A stretch of DNA of 64,000 nt from CAIMFV01 sp040757715 (GTDB lineage: Bacteria; Pseudomonadota; Alphaproteobacteria; Caulobacterales; Caulobacteraceae): positions 156,025 to 220,024 of the forward strand of contig JBFLWS010000004.1 of the NCBI GenBank assembly GCA_040757715.1. Reading direction: 5' to 3'. Below, one piece after another: positions 55,108 through 63,816 of the stretch (positions within the stretch are counted from its first letter, which is position 1; each line of letters begins with the position of its first letter). The position numbers and the translations under genes were made by a program. The notes under the pieces were generated by a model, which was given only the letters and a program-made list of their open reading frames with translations, did no database searches and had not been told where the DNA came from.

Positions 55108-55143
55108 GGGTTGTGTTTCACATTCCAAGTTCATGAGGAAACG

Positions 55144-55359
55144 ATGCCTGAGCATAAGTCGGTGGAGCAGGATACAAACCCCGAAGCCTTCACGGTGGAC
55201 CGCTTCTGCGCCGCCTTCGGACTTGGCCGCACCTACGTCTATTCGCAGATCAAGACCCGGAAGCTCAGGGCCGTAAAAACTGGCGCCCGAACCCTCATCC
55301 TGCGGCGCGATGTCGAGGACTGGATTAGCTCTCTCAAACAACTCGACACCAGCCGCTGA
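55144..55359 (+). CDS. AlpA/excisionase-type helix-turn-helix protein
   Basis: 71 residues from ATG 55144, preceded by GAGGAAACG, a good ribosome site. FTVDRFCAAFGLGRTYVYSQIKTRKLRAVKTGARTLILRRDVEDWISSL is a MerR-like winged helix of the HTH_17 / excisionase type (helix-turn-helix, then a wing with R-V-K-x-G, then R-x-D-V-x-x-W). Such proteins direct excision by binding near att sites or activate the integrase, as AlpA does for CP4-57. It may also control the cargo operon 240 bp downstream. Confidence 0.85.
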   Translation: MPEHKSVEQDTNPEAFTVDRFCAAFGLGRTYVYSQIKTRKLRAVKTGARTLILRRDVEDWISSLKQLDTSR

Positions 55360-55522
55360 CAAGGGGTTGTTGGTCTCAGAGCGGAGGTCATGACGGTTCG
55401 CGCAAGACACGCACTGGCTCCAAATCCAGCAAGTTCAACCGTCCCATCGGCTGCATACAGATTTATTGCTGCTCGTCGGCCGGCCTCTGGCGGGCCGGCG
55501 CTCGCTTCGGCGAACTGTGGAT

Positions 55523-55538
55523 AGCGAAAGCTTTCGCT
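55523..55538. promoter_or_regulatory. Perfect 16-bp palindrome upstream of the cargo operon
   Basis: agcgaaagctttcgct is a perfect palindrome 60 bp before the first cargo ATG. Its end touches TTGAAG (55538-55543), a possible -35 element. A separate GC-rich hairpin (gccggcc / ggccggc, 55479-55499) lies just upstream. Confidence 0.5.
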
Positions 55539-55597
55539 TGAAGAACAAAACAGAAACCATATTCAATGGCAAATCATCGTTGATTGCGTGACGCGCC

Positions 55598-58500
55598 ATG
55601 GAAATGCCGGACGATCTGCCGGAGGAATTTGCTCGGTTGATGCAGCTCGGGATGACCGCGGGCTCCGAGCTGTCTCGTCTTGCTGAGGCTCACGCAAAGA
55701 TCGGCAAATTGTTTGCCGGATTTGATCGTGTTCGCGCGGCATCCATTTTTGGCGGCCTGCTGACGGTGCCCGAACTCCACAGCAATACCCTGAGATTGGA
55801 GGCGCTCGTCGCCCTGTCGTTGCACTGGGCGAGCGGTGAACGGAAGCCAAGCGAAGCGATTATCGCGCGGGCATTCAGCGCCCTCGGGTCGGGATGGTGC
55901 GGACAAATGGAGGATCCGAGTGAGGATGTTTTTGTTGGCTCGGTCGCCACTCCGCGCGGAAATTTTCGAATCCTGAACGGCATTTGGGAGTCGCCGGCCT
56001 TTTGGCTCCAGCGTGTCGTGAATGTCGTCGAAACGATGCCGCAAGGCGGCGGTTATGACGAGCTACGTGAGCGCATGTATGCCTTGCTTAAGCTCTCAGA
56101 CTTGGTTTGCGATCGCGCAGGACACCACCGAAACGACCTTGGAAATGAGCGCAGCGAAAAATCTCTCAATCGCAAGATCCTCTCACGCTTGAATTCCATC
56201 GAGGCGCGCGTCCGATTTGACGCTGCCGAACTCGAACAGGCTGGCATCTCGATCGATGCACTCGCCGCCTTCTTCCTCATGCCCGAAGACGTACCAGGAT
56301 TGTTGCGCGACAGCCTTGGGCACACCGCCCTTGAGCGACACCCCATCATTCCCCGGCGTGGCCAGGTGCATTTGGTTCTGCCGACGGCAGTGAGCGTCGC
56401 TATCCGTCACATGGTGATCGAACGGATGGAAGCAGCGGGAATGCGCGAAGCTTTCCTGCGCGGGCTCGCACAGGAATACGAGCGCGCGTTCTTCACCCAG
56501 CACATCCTGGGGATGGACAAGCTTATCCGCATCAAATTTCAGCATACCAAATACGGGTGTTTTGCCGGCGTCGTCATAGAAGTGGATGTCGGGCGATACC
56601 TGAATCTGGTCTTCTTTCTCGACACATTGGAGGAATTTTCGAGCACGGGGTTCGTGCATCCGCCGCCAAGGCCGGACGGCTTCGCCGACGCTCTCAATCA
56701 AATGCTTCTCGCCGGCGCAACGGCCGCAGAAAAGCAGGACGATTTCCGCGAAGGATTCGCCCTTTTGGTGAGCTGCGGCGTTGGCAGAGCATTGGCAGAA
56801 CCGCCCCCCAAGTCTCCAGGTCCGAACTGGCGCATCGAACACATTTCTGCAGCCGATCTTGAGACCCTGTCGGGCTTGAGGGGGATTGGGCCGCTTTCAC
56901 TTTGGCGAATTATCGACGCGGAGGAGCGGGTTGGCGAGCTCGGCGTGCAGCTCCACAATATCAACGGGCTGCTCAACCTCTTTGCGTGGATGCGCGAATT
57001 GGACGGTCACATCATCCCCCACGGCTACCTGCCTGACGACTTTATCCGAGAGGGTTACGGCGCGTGGATGGTCATTGACCAGAACGCACTGCGGGATTTG
57101 CGTCACGAGTTTGGAGCGACCATAGACGCCCACGTCGAGCAGACTGTCCAAGGTGATTGGCGCCTCGTTCAGAAATCCCACTCACAGCTTTTCGAGGAAG
57201 ACCTCCGCCTTCCCATTTACTACGCCGTGGAACCATATCCAGGAGAGCGCGGCGTACCTAGTGTCTACCTATCACCGACACGGGCGTGGTGGTGCGAGAT
57301 CAGGGTCCCAAGCGCGACGAGCACGTGGTTCGCGGGTGAGCGTCTGAAGATGGTCACCACATGGATTGGTCGGGCAGTTCCCGTCCTTGAGCAGCAGTTT
57401 CCATCGATGCCTCCCGGCCCGGTCCTCTGGCTGAGCCATTTCGATGGTCCCTCCGATGGCTTCGAGGACGATGGCACTCTTCGTGGCTATCCTGAGGCGC
57501 GTGCGGCAATCTCGGTCTCGGTGGAAATACACGCGCGGCAAATACGGTTGCAGGTAGGCAGCGATTTCACCCGAGCCCTGTTCAACGTGGACAACGTAGC
57601 CGAACGCGCCATCGTGGATGGGCTCGTCGAAGGTGCGGCCCAGATGGCGGGTCAAGCGCCTACAGCCGACGAACGTAGCGACATCGTCGATCAGATAGTC
57701 GGGGGCACGCACGCCCGACAATCGCATGCCTTTCGGTCCATCGACTTCCGTGACGAGGTGCGCGACTCCATTCCCAACCATCCGGTCGTCATCGATTCGG
57801 CCGATGACGCACTAAGCAGGCTTGGGCTTGGCTGGCGCGTGCGTGACCGGTCGAGGGGTGCGTGGATTGAGGGGAAGTCGGACACGATCACGTTCGTCAA
57901 TGCGCTGGTCACTTGGATAGAGGACGAGCTGTGCGAGGAGTTGGCTAAATTCAACCGCCTCGATCTGATCGATGTCGTACTCATCAACTATGAAGCGGCG
58001 ATGCGCGATAGCCTCAATTGGCGTCGCACGGCTGCCGCGGTCCTCGGCTTGCACGACGACAAGGAAGCGGCCATGGACACCATGGCGCGTCACGAGTTCG
58101 AGCTGAACGCGGTTTACCAGGCCAGCCGTATTCTCGTGGAAATGGCGATCTGCGAATGTCCGCTGGAAGGCGGTCAAAAGGTTGGCGAACTCGACCTAGC
58201 ACGCCTTATGACGCGACCAGCGCTCCTGCTTCATGTCGGTGGGTGGTCCGACGCGATCCACTGGGACGTGATGGAGCCGAAGCTTCGCGTGACGCCGCTC
58301 GGCGATATTCACGCCAATTGGGGATTTGCCGACAACGTGCTCGAACCCTTCGCCCGCGCGGCGAGCGACGCGCGGGTCAATGACGCCGTTGAAGACTATG
58401 CGTCTAATCTCCAAGCACCAAAAGTGACGCCGACCATCGCGGGGGAATTCGACGCCGCCTTCAACTCCGCCTGGTTTGAACAAACGGGCGTCAGCATCGA

Positions 58501-59380
58501 TGAGTTCCGGTTGTTTATCGAGTGCATGGAGGACCTCGCCTTAGCGCAGAACACGGCAGTCCTGATTACCTCACGTTCGGCGATCATGGCCGCCGAGTCC
58601 GAAGGGCGTCGATTGTCCGACGAAACGCTAGAGCGGGTAGTGGGCTTCTTGACATCCAAACCGAGGACGAAATGGCGCGATTTGCCTGAGGGCTATGAGC
58701 CACGTGATCTACACAGCTGGCGTTTCCGTAGGCGTCTTTCAATCCTGCGCCTACCGCTGATCCAGGTCGATGAGATGGATGATCCGACTGTTCTGGTCGC
58801 GCCCGGCCTGCTGCGCGATGCATTTCACTACATGTTTAATAGTTACCACCGGGGCGATTTTCTCGACCAGCAGCTTTCTCCGCTGATGCGGAAGTGGAAG
58901 GCGCGGATCAGCGACGAGCGGGGCCGGGAGTTCACCCTAAAGGTCAGCACACGGCTACGAGAGCTCGGCTGGGAAACTGATACTGAAGTGAAAATGACCC
59001 GCTTGCTCAAGAAGAAGCTGGATAGGGATTATGGAGATGTGGACGTGCTCGCCTGGAACAAGGCGAGCGGTCGCGTCCTCGCCATCGAATGCAAAGACCT
59101 CCAATTCCGAAAGACTCCCGGCGAGATCTCTGAACAACTTTCCGACTTTCGCGGCGAGACCGACGCGAAAGGGAAGGCCGACTACCTTCGCAAGCATCTC
59201 GACCGCATGGCAGTGATCGAACAGCATCTGGCAGATGTAGGGAAATTCGTTGGCATGAATGGATTGGCCAAAATCGAAAGTCACCTGGTGTTTCGCAATC
59301 CAGTGCCGATGAAGTTTGCGCTCCAGCACATGTCCGCGCTGGTGAAGGTGAACATCTTCGACGACTTAGCTAGTGTCTGA
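55598..59380 (+). CDS. 1260-residue protein of unknown family with C-terminal PD-(D/E)XK nuclease domain
   Basis: First gene of the three-gene cargo operon. No signal peptide, no membrane helix and no P-loop that I can find. The C-terminal ~150 residues form a restriction-endonuclease-like core: LRELGWETDTEVKMTRLLKKKLDRDYGDVDVLAWNKASGRVLAIECKDLQF, with D1149 and the E1164-x-K1166 pair and a helical Glu before them. The region around residue 425 (LSGLRGIGPLSLWRI) resembles a helix-hairpin-helix DNA-binding motif, weakly. The N-terminal ~1000 residues match nothing I recognise. Start ATG 55598; ATG 55604 is possible. Inference: a large nuclease effector or sensor-nuclease of a defence system. 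The gene is less GC-rich than the core genome. Confidence 0.7.
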   Translation: MEMPDDLPEEFARLMQLGMTAGSELSRLAEAHAKIGKLFAGFDRVRAASIFGGLLTVPELHSNTLRLEALVALSLHWASGERKPSEAIIARAFSALGSGWCGQMEDPSEDVFVGSVATPRGNFRILNGIWESPAFWLQRVVNVVETMPQGGGYDELRERMYALLKLSDLVCDRAGHHRNDLGNERSEKSLNRKILSRLNSIEARVRFDAAELEQAGISIDALAAFFLMPEDVPGLLRDSLGHTALERHPIIPRRGQVHLVLPTAVSVAIRHMVIERMEAAGMREAFLRGLAQEYERAFFTQHILGMDKLIRIKFQHTKYGCFAGVVIEVDVGRYLNLVFFLDTLEEFSSTGFVHPPPRPDGFADALNQMLLAGATAAEKQDDFREGFALLVSCGVGRALAEPPPKSPGPNWRIEHISAADLETLSGLRGIGPLSLWRIIDAEERVGELGVQLHNINGLLNLFAWMRELDGHIIPHGYLPDDFIREGYGAWMVIDQNALRDLRHEFGATIDAHVEQTVQGDWRLVQKSHSQLFEEDLRLPIYYAVEPYPGERGVPSVYLSPTRAWWCEIRVPSATSTWFAGERLKMVTTWIGRAVPVLEQQFPSMPPGPVLWLSHFDGPSDGFEDDGTLRGYPEARAAISVSVEIHARQIRLQVGSDFTRALFNVDNVAERAIVDGLVEGAAQMAGQAPTADERSDIVDQIVGGTHARQSHAFRSIDFRDEVRDSIPNHPVVIDSADDALSRLGLGWRVRDRSRGAWIEGKSDTITFVNALVTWIEDELCEELAKFNRLDLIDVVLINYEAAMRDSLNWRRTAAAVLGLHDDKEAAMDTMARHEFELNAVYQASRILVEMAICECPLEGGQKVGELDLARLMTRPALLLHVGGWSDAIHWDVMEPKLRVTPLGDIHANWGFADNVLEPFARAASDARVNDAVEDYASNLQAPKVTPTIAGEFDAAFNSAWFEQTGVSIDEFRLFIECMEDLALAQNTAVLITSRSAIMAAESEGRRLSDETLERVVGFLTSKPRTKWRDLPEGYEPRDLHSWRFRRRLSILRLPLIQVDEMDDPTVLVAPGLLRDAFHYMFNSYHRGDFLDQQLSPLMRKWKARISDERGREFTLKVSTRLRELGWETDTEVKMTRLLKKKLDRDYGDVDVLAWNKASGRVLAIECKDLQFRKTPGEISEQLSDFRGETDAKGKADYLRKHLDRMAVIEQHLADVGKFVGMNGLAKIESHLVFRNPVPMKFALQHMSALVKVNIFDDLASV

Positions 59381-59385
59381 ATGTC

Positions 59386-60501
59386 ATGAATACGTTCGCC
59401 CACCACCTCGATCATCCGGCGGTCCCGCTCGAAAAGCACATGAGGGCGCGCCAGATCGAGCTTGCGGGCGAACTTCCGCCTAAAGCGATCTATCTCGATA
59501 CCAAGTTCTGGTTGATAGGCCGGGATGTCGTCCGCCACGTCCGGACCAACTCTGAGGATGTCCAACTGGTCGAGTCCCTTGAAGAGCTAGTCGCGGCCGG
59601 GCGCATCTTCTGTCCAATCAGCGAGCCGGTTTTCCTCGAAGTGATGAAGCAGGAAGATCGTTCGACGAGGCGCGCGACTGCCGAACTGATCGACCGATGG
59701 AGCCACGGCGTTAGTTTGATCCACTCTCAAAGGCGTATGGCTACTGAACTCGCTCTCCTCTTCCGCGAGGCCGATCAGGCCGTCCGCGTGTCCGCCATGC
59801 ACAGGTTGGTTTGGACAAGGCTCTCGTTTGTCATGGGAGAGTGGTTTCCATCTGGCATGCCGCTCGATCCGATAACCGAACTGGCCATCCAGAAGGCCTT
59901 CTTCGATCGCATGTGGGACTTGCCGCTGGTTGTGATGGTTGACCGTCTCGCTGAAACGAGCGGTGCTGATCTCGACGTCGACCGCCAGGAGCTGGCGGAC
60001 ACCATCAATGAAGGAATTGCGGCCTGGGCACACACGATTAACGGATTCCCCTCGGCATTCTCAGAGGAGGCTCGGGGCGTCGCCGATCTGATGCAGGACA
60101 TTGGGGTCGAAATCTTGCGGGATATGGCAGTGCGAAAGAAAGTCCGTCCGTTGCCGGGAGACAGCCCGCAAGATGTGCGGGAAGTTAGGGCTTTGATCGC
60201 GGGCCTTCTCCAGCAACCGTTCACCCAAATGAAACTGCGGACGGCCTACATCACCGCTGCCATCCACGCGGCAGTCCGGGCGAACAAGGGCCGAAGGTTC
60301 AAGACGAACGATTTCTTGGATTTCGATCACGCGGCGGCGGCGTTAGGATACTGCGACGCCTTCTTCACAGACGCAGCCCTTGGAAAGCTCCTCACACGCG
60401 AGCCGCTACAGTTCGATCAAAGATTCAACTGTCCCGTCGCATGGACTTCTGAGGGAGCTATTCGGGTCCTCACCCAAATGCCGCCATCCCCGACCGCCTG
60501 A
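59386..60501 (+). CDS. PIN-like nuclease candidate, second gene of the cargo operon
   Basis: 371 residues, starting 5 bp after the previous stop. PPKAIYLDTKFWLIGRD gives an N-terminal strand ending in Asp (D38), ISEPVFLEVM gives an acidic helix (E80, E85), and RRFKTNDFLDFDHAAAALGYCDAFFTDAALGKLL gives late acidic residues (D309, D312/D314, D324, D329). That order is the PIN fold layout (D ... E ... D ... D) with a large helical insertion between. PIN domains are Mg2+-dependent RNases or DNases. Recognition is by motif order only. It probably works with the flanking proteins; no antitoxin-like small partner is seen. Confidence 0.6.
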   Translation: MNTFAHHLDHPAVPLEKHMRARQIELAGELPPKAIYLDTKFWLIGRDVVRHVRTNSEDVQLVESLEELVAAGRIFCPISEPVFLEVMKQEDRSTRRATAELIDRWSHGVSLIHSQRRMATELALLFREADQAVRVSAMHRLVWTRLSFVMGEWFPSGMPLDPITELAIQKAFFDRMWDLPLVVMVDRLAETSGADLDVDRQELADTINEGIAAWAHTINGFPSAFSEEARGVADLMQDIGVEILRDMAVRKKVRPLPGDSPQDVREVRALIAGLLQQPFTQMKLRTAYITAAIHAAVRANKGRRFKTNDFLDFDHAAAALGYCDAFFTDAALGKLLTREPLQFDQRFNCPVAWTSEGAIRVLTQMPPSPTA

Positions 60502-60510
60502 ACCGTTGCC

Positions 60511-61368
60511 ATGATTGATCCGTCGGTAGATGTCTGGGACCTAGCGACCTTTGATGCGGAGTTGGTCGCATTTTTGGAAGGCAATGCCCGCCTGATCCGA
60601 AACTACATGGCGCGGGACCTCGAAATCTTCAGAACGTATGAGTTGGCCACTGGACCCGTTCGGGCCTCAACGCGGCCACGCAACGCCTTTGCGGCCGACT
60701 TCGTCATCCTCAAAGAGGCCCTGGCTTTTGAAATGCAGACTCGGACGATCAGAGCCTGGCACTACACTAGACTGACAGACAGCGAGGCAGCGGCGCTGAA
60801 GTCTTCCGGAGTGGTGATCTCCACGCTCGATAGTCTTCGGGCGCGCTTGGCCGCACGCGTTGCGGCCGGTGAATTTGACCAGACTGTAGCCGACGAGGTG
60901 TTCGCGGCCAGTCCGTTACAATGCGATCAGTTTGGGGGACGCTCGAACAAGTTTTGGATGACGTCACATCCTACCGCGATCGACGATGCCGGAGTGGAAC
61001 CGTTGATGGCGCGATGGGGTGGCGAGGTGGCTTCGTTCTGGCTGACGGACGCCGCTCATTTGGCGATACTCGCTGGCGTTGGCCGCCGCTCTATCGTTGA
61101 GCTAGCCGTCCCGATGGCGCTGACCCGACATGCCTTGTCCGCTGGCGAAGCTATCGTCGGAACGTTCGGTCGGAGCTTAGGGTGCATCCCCAGCAAGCAT
61201 GCATTCGACCTGTATGTCACCTCCGCCCTGCCGGCCTCCGCGGTGCTGGCGATACATGCTGAGCCCGACCCGACCTTCACATCGATGGGCTTGACGTTCC
61301 CTCCAGGCTTCGTCGATGTCGACATTGAGCACTGGAAGGAGCGTAAGCGGAGCCTGGACCCCACCTAG
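60511..61368 (+). CDS. Protein with HYTR and WGGE motifs, possibly ADP-ribosyltransferase-like, third cargo gene
   Basis: 285 residues, starting 9 bp after the PIN-like gene. IRAWHYTRLTDSEAAALKSSGVVISTLDSLRARL (H84-Y85-T86-R87) resembles the first strand and following helix of some ADP-ribosyltransferases (His then an N/R-L ... G pattern), RSNKFWMTSHP could be the second motif, and RWGGEVASFW (E172) or VGRRSIVELAVP could supply the catalytic Glu region. This is a tentative fold guess. The final codons from 61343 on (KRSLDPT) coincide with the start of the IS66 end, so the natural C-terminus may be missing. Confidence 0.5.
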   Translation: MIDPSVDVWDLATFDAELVAFLEGNARLIRNYMARDLEIFRTYELATGPVRASTRPRNAFAADFVILKEALAFEMQTRTIRAWHYTRLTDSEAAALKSSGVVISTLDSLRARLAARVAAGEFDQTVADEVFAASPLQCDQFGGRSNKFWMTSHPTAIDDAGVEPLMARWGGEVASFWLTDAAHLAILAGVGRRSIVELAVPMALTRHALSAGEAIVGTFGRSLGCIPSKHAFDLYVTSALPASAVLAIHAEPDPTFTSMGLTFPPGFVDVDIEHWKERKRSLDPT

Positions 61369-61389
61369 CGCCGGCGCTGGGTTCCTCGG

Positions 61390-61848
61390 ATGGTGCGCGC
61401 CCTGATCTCGGGCGAGCTTAGTTCCATGACGATGCCATCTGACGATGCCATGACGGAGACGGTTGCGGTCCGTCGGGTGGAGATCTTCACAGGCGCGGGC
61501 CAGCGCCGGACCTGGTCGGAAGAGGCCAAGCGCCAGATCGTGGCCGAGAGCTACAGCGGCCTGGAGACGGCGTGCGCGGTGGCGCGACGCTACGGACTTT
61601 CGCCGACGCAGCTGTTCACCTGGCGAAGAACGTTCCGCATGCCGGCTGTGCAGAGCACCGAGCCGATGTTCGCCCCCGTCGTGGTCGAGCCCGTAAAGCT
61701 CGAACAGGCGCCGCCCCGTCGCAAGGCGCGCCGCCCGCGCCGAGGCGGCATTGAGCTGGAGATCGACGGCGTGGTGGTCCGGGTTGGCTCGGACGCCTCG
61801 GCCAAGACCGTGGCGGCGGTGATCGGCGCGCTGAAGGCGCAAAGGTGA
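61390..61848 (+). CDS. tnpA: IS66 TnpA
   Basis: 152 residues from ATG 61390; ATGs at 61426 and 61450 are alternatives and the conserved part begins at VRRVEIFTGAGQRRTWSEEAKRQIVAESYSGLETACAVARRYGLSPTQLFTWRRTFR, an IS66 TnpA / IS3-like helix-turn-helix. The rest is a basic linker and a small C-terminal domain (IELEIDGVVVRVGSDASAKTVAAVIGALKAQ). Accessory DNA-binding protein of the element. Its stop overlaps the tnpB GTG start. Confidence 0.9.
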   Translation: MVRALISGELSSMTMPSDDAMTETVAVRRVEIFTGAGQRRTWSEEAKRQIVAESYSGLETACAVARRYGLSPTQLFTWRRTFRMPAVQSTEPMFAPVVVEPVKLEQAPPRRKARRPRRGGIELEIDGVVVRVGSDASAKTVAAVIGALKAQR

Positions 61849-62201
61849 TCGGCCCATCGGGCGCGGTCCGGGTGCTGGTGGCGACCAAACCGGTGGACTT
61901 CCGCAAAGGCGCTGAAGGCCTGGCGGCCCTGGTGCGCGAGGAGATGCGCGCCGATCCCTTCGGCGGCGCCATCTTCGTCTTTCGGGCCAAGCGGGCCGAT
62001 CGGATCAAACTGATCTTCTGGGACGGTACGGGTCTATGCCTCTACGCCAAGCGGTTCGAAGAGGGCGAGTTCCGATGGCCCAAGGTCCAGGACGGCGCGA
62101 TCCGGCTCACCGCCGCCCAGCTTGGCGCCCTGCTTGAGGGCCTGGACTGGCGGCGCGTTCATCGGTCTCAGCGCACGCGCACGCCCCTGGCGGCGGGCTG
62201 A
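61845..62201 (+). CDS. tnpB: IS66 TnpB
   Basis: 118 residues from GTG 61845 (GTGA overlap with tnpA). RVLVATKPVDFRKGAEGLAALVREEMRADPFGGAIFVFRAKRADRIKLIFWDGTGLCLYAKRFEEGEFRWP is the full IS66 Orf2 signature. Accessory protein needed for transposition; no catalytic residues known. Not related to the RNA-guided TnpB of IS200/IS605. Confidence 0.95.
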   Translation: MIGPSGAVRVLVATKPVDFRKGAEGLAALVREEMRADPFGGAIFVFRAKRADRIKLIFWDGTGLCLYAKRFEEGEFRWPKVQDGAIRLTAAQLGALLEGLDWRRVHRSQRTRTPLAAG

Positions 62202-62280
62202 TCTGAACCGCTGCGGCACGTTGACTCAGGCCGTTCGCGGGGGCGCCACAGACGCGCGCGAACATGCTGTAATCCTGCCC

Positions 62281-63816
62281 ATGACGGCCCTTGGCGAGAC
62301 CCTGCCGACGGATGTGGATGCGCTCCAGGCGATGATCCTGGCCGAGCGCGCCGCCCACGCCGCTGAGGCCGAGCGCCTTCGCCAGATCATCAAGGAGATG
62401 CAGCGTCACCGGTTTGGCCGGCGCGCCGAGACCCTGCCGATCGACCAACTGGAGCTGGGGCTGGAAGACGTCCAGCAGACGGAGGCCGCTCAGATCGCCG
62501 AAGCTGAATGCGCCGATCCAGAACGCCGCGCCGCCACAGCCGCGAGGCGTCGCGCCAACCGGGGACGGCTGCCCGAGCACCTGCCCAGGATCGAGACCCT
62601 TGTCGATATCGAGGACAAGACCTGCCCCTGCTGCGCAGGCGCGCTGCATGTGATCGGCGAGGACCGGGCCGAGCGGCTTGATATCGTCCCGGCCCAGTTC
62701 CGCGTGCTGGTGGTGCGTCGCCCCAAGTACGCCTGCCGGGCCTGTGAGGACGTCGTGGTCCAGGCCCCGGCGCCGGCGCGGTTGATCGAGGGCGGGGTCC
62801 CCACCGAAGCCCTGGTGGCCCAGGTGGTGACCTCCAAGTACGCCGATCATCTGCCGCTCTATCGTCAGGCCCAGATCTACGCCCGCCAAGGGATCAAGCT
62901 TGATCGCTCGACCCTGGCCGACTGGACCGGACGGGCGGCGTTCCTGCTGTCGCCCGTCCATACCCGGCTGCTGGAGACGTTGAAGCGGTCGGGCAAGCTC
63001 TTCGCGGATGAGACGACCGCCCCGGTGCTGGATCCCGGGCGCGGACGAACCAAGACCGGCCAGCTCTGGGCCTATGCCCGCGATGATCGCCCCTGGGGCG
63101 GGCTCGACCCGCCGGCGGTGGCCTTCGTCTATGCGCCCGACCGCAAGGCTGAACGTCCCATGTCGCATCTGTCTGGCTTTGCCGGCGTGCTGCAGGTCGA
63201 CGGCTATGGCGGCTACCGCGCCTTGGCCGAGGGCGGCGACGTGCGCCTGGCGTTCTGTTGGTCGCATGTGCGTCGGCGCTTCTACGAGCTGGCCCAGGCC
63301 GGCCCCGCGCCGATCGCCAGCGAGGCGCTCCTACGGATCCAGGCGCTCTACGCCGTCGAGACCGATATCCGCGGCCAAGATCCGCAGACACGTCTGGTCG
63401 CCCGACGCGCGGCGTCCCTGCCTCTGACCGAGGCCATGGAGACCTGGCTGCGCGCCAGCCTGGAGACCATCAGTCAGAAGACCAAGCTGGCCGAGGCGAT
63501 CCGCTACGCGCTGTCGCGCTGGGCGGGCCTGACCCTGTTCCTCGAGGATGGCCGCGTCGAGCTCGATAACAACACCGTCGAGCGCGCGATCCGCCCCCTG
63601 GCGCTCAGCCGCAAGAACAGCCTCTTCGCCGGCTCCGACGGCGGCGCCGAGCACTGGGCGGTTCTGGCCTCCTTGATAGAGACCGCCAAGCTCAATGGCC
63701 TGGATCCGCAGGCCTACATCACCGACGCCATCACCCGCATCGTCCAGGGCCATCCCCAGAGCCGCATCGACGAGCTCATGCCCTGGAACACGGTAGCCGT
63801 TCAGTTCAACGCCTGA
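62281..63816 (+). CDS. tnpC: IS66 transposase TnpC
   Basis: 511 residues from ATG 62281. N-terminal coiled-coil (AERAAHAAEAERLRQIIKEMQRHRFGRRAE), a zinc-finger-like CPCCAG ... CRAC region, and the DDE catalytic domain: Asp in KLFADETTAPVLDPG, Asp in LQVDGYGGYRAL, Glu in NTVERAIRPLALSRKNSLFAGSDGGAEHWAVL. Full length with no frameshift, so the element may be active. Confidence 0.95.
   Translation: MTALGETLPTDVDALQAMILAERAAHAAEAERLRQIIKEMQRHRFGRRAETLPIDQLELGLEDVQQTEAAQIAEAECADPERRAATAARRRANRGRLPEHLPRIETLVDIEDKTCPCCAGALHVIGEDRAERLDIVPAQFRVLVVRRPKYACRACEDVVVQAPAPARLIEGGVPTEALVAQVVTSKYADHLPLYRQAQIYARQGIKLDRSTLADWTGRAAFLLSPVHTRLLETLKRSGKLFADETTAPVLDPGRGRTKTGQLWAYARDDRPWGGLDPPAVAFVYAPDRKAERPMSHLSGFAGVLQVDGYGGYRALAEGGDVRLAFCWSHVRRRFYELAQAGPAPIASEALLRIQALYAVETDIRGQDPQTRLVARRAASLPLTEAMETWLRASLETISQKTKLAEAIRYALSRWAGLTLFLEDGRVELDNNTVERAIRPLALSRKNSLFAGSDGGAEHWAVLASLIETAKLNGLDPQAYITDAITRIVQGHPQSRIDELMPWNTVAVQFNA

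Larger units (their letters stand above)
54705..55143. other. 439-bp intergenic region with predicted oriT and alpA promoter
   Basis: Holds the nic-like sequence at 54835-54846 with a hairpin next to it, and near its right end a candidate promoter with an inverted repeat (55078-55107). No protein gene seen. Confidence 0.6.

Noticed and set aside
55390..55450. tRNA-like 3' remnant (att copy) before the cargo operon
   Set aside because: A short ctgg/ccag hairpin and a gttcaa are there, but it does not match the tRNA-Thr end and cannot fold into a T-arm with correct stems.
61845..62201. RNA-guided TnpB nuclease
   Set aside because: The protein is the small IS66 Orf2, which shares only the name with IS200/IS605 TnpB and has no RuvC motifs.
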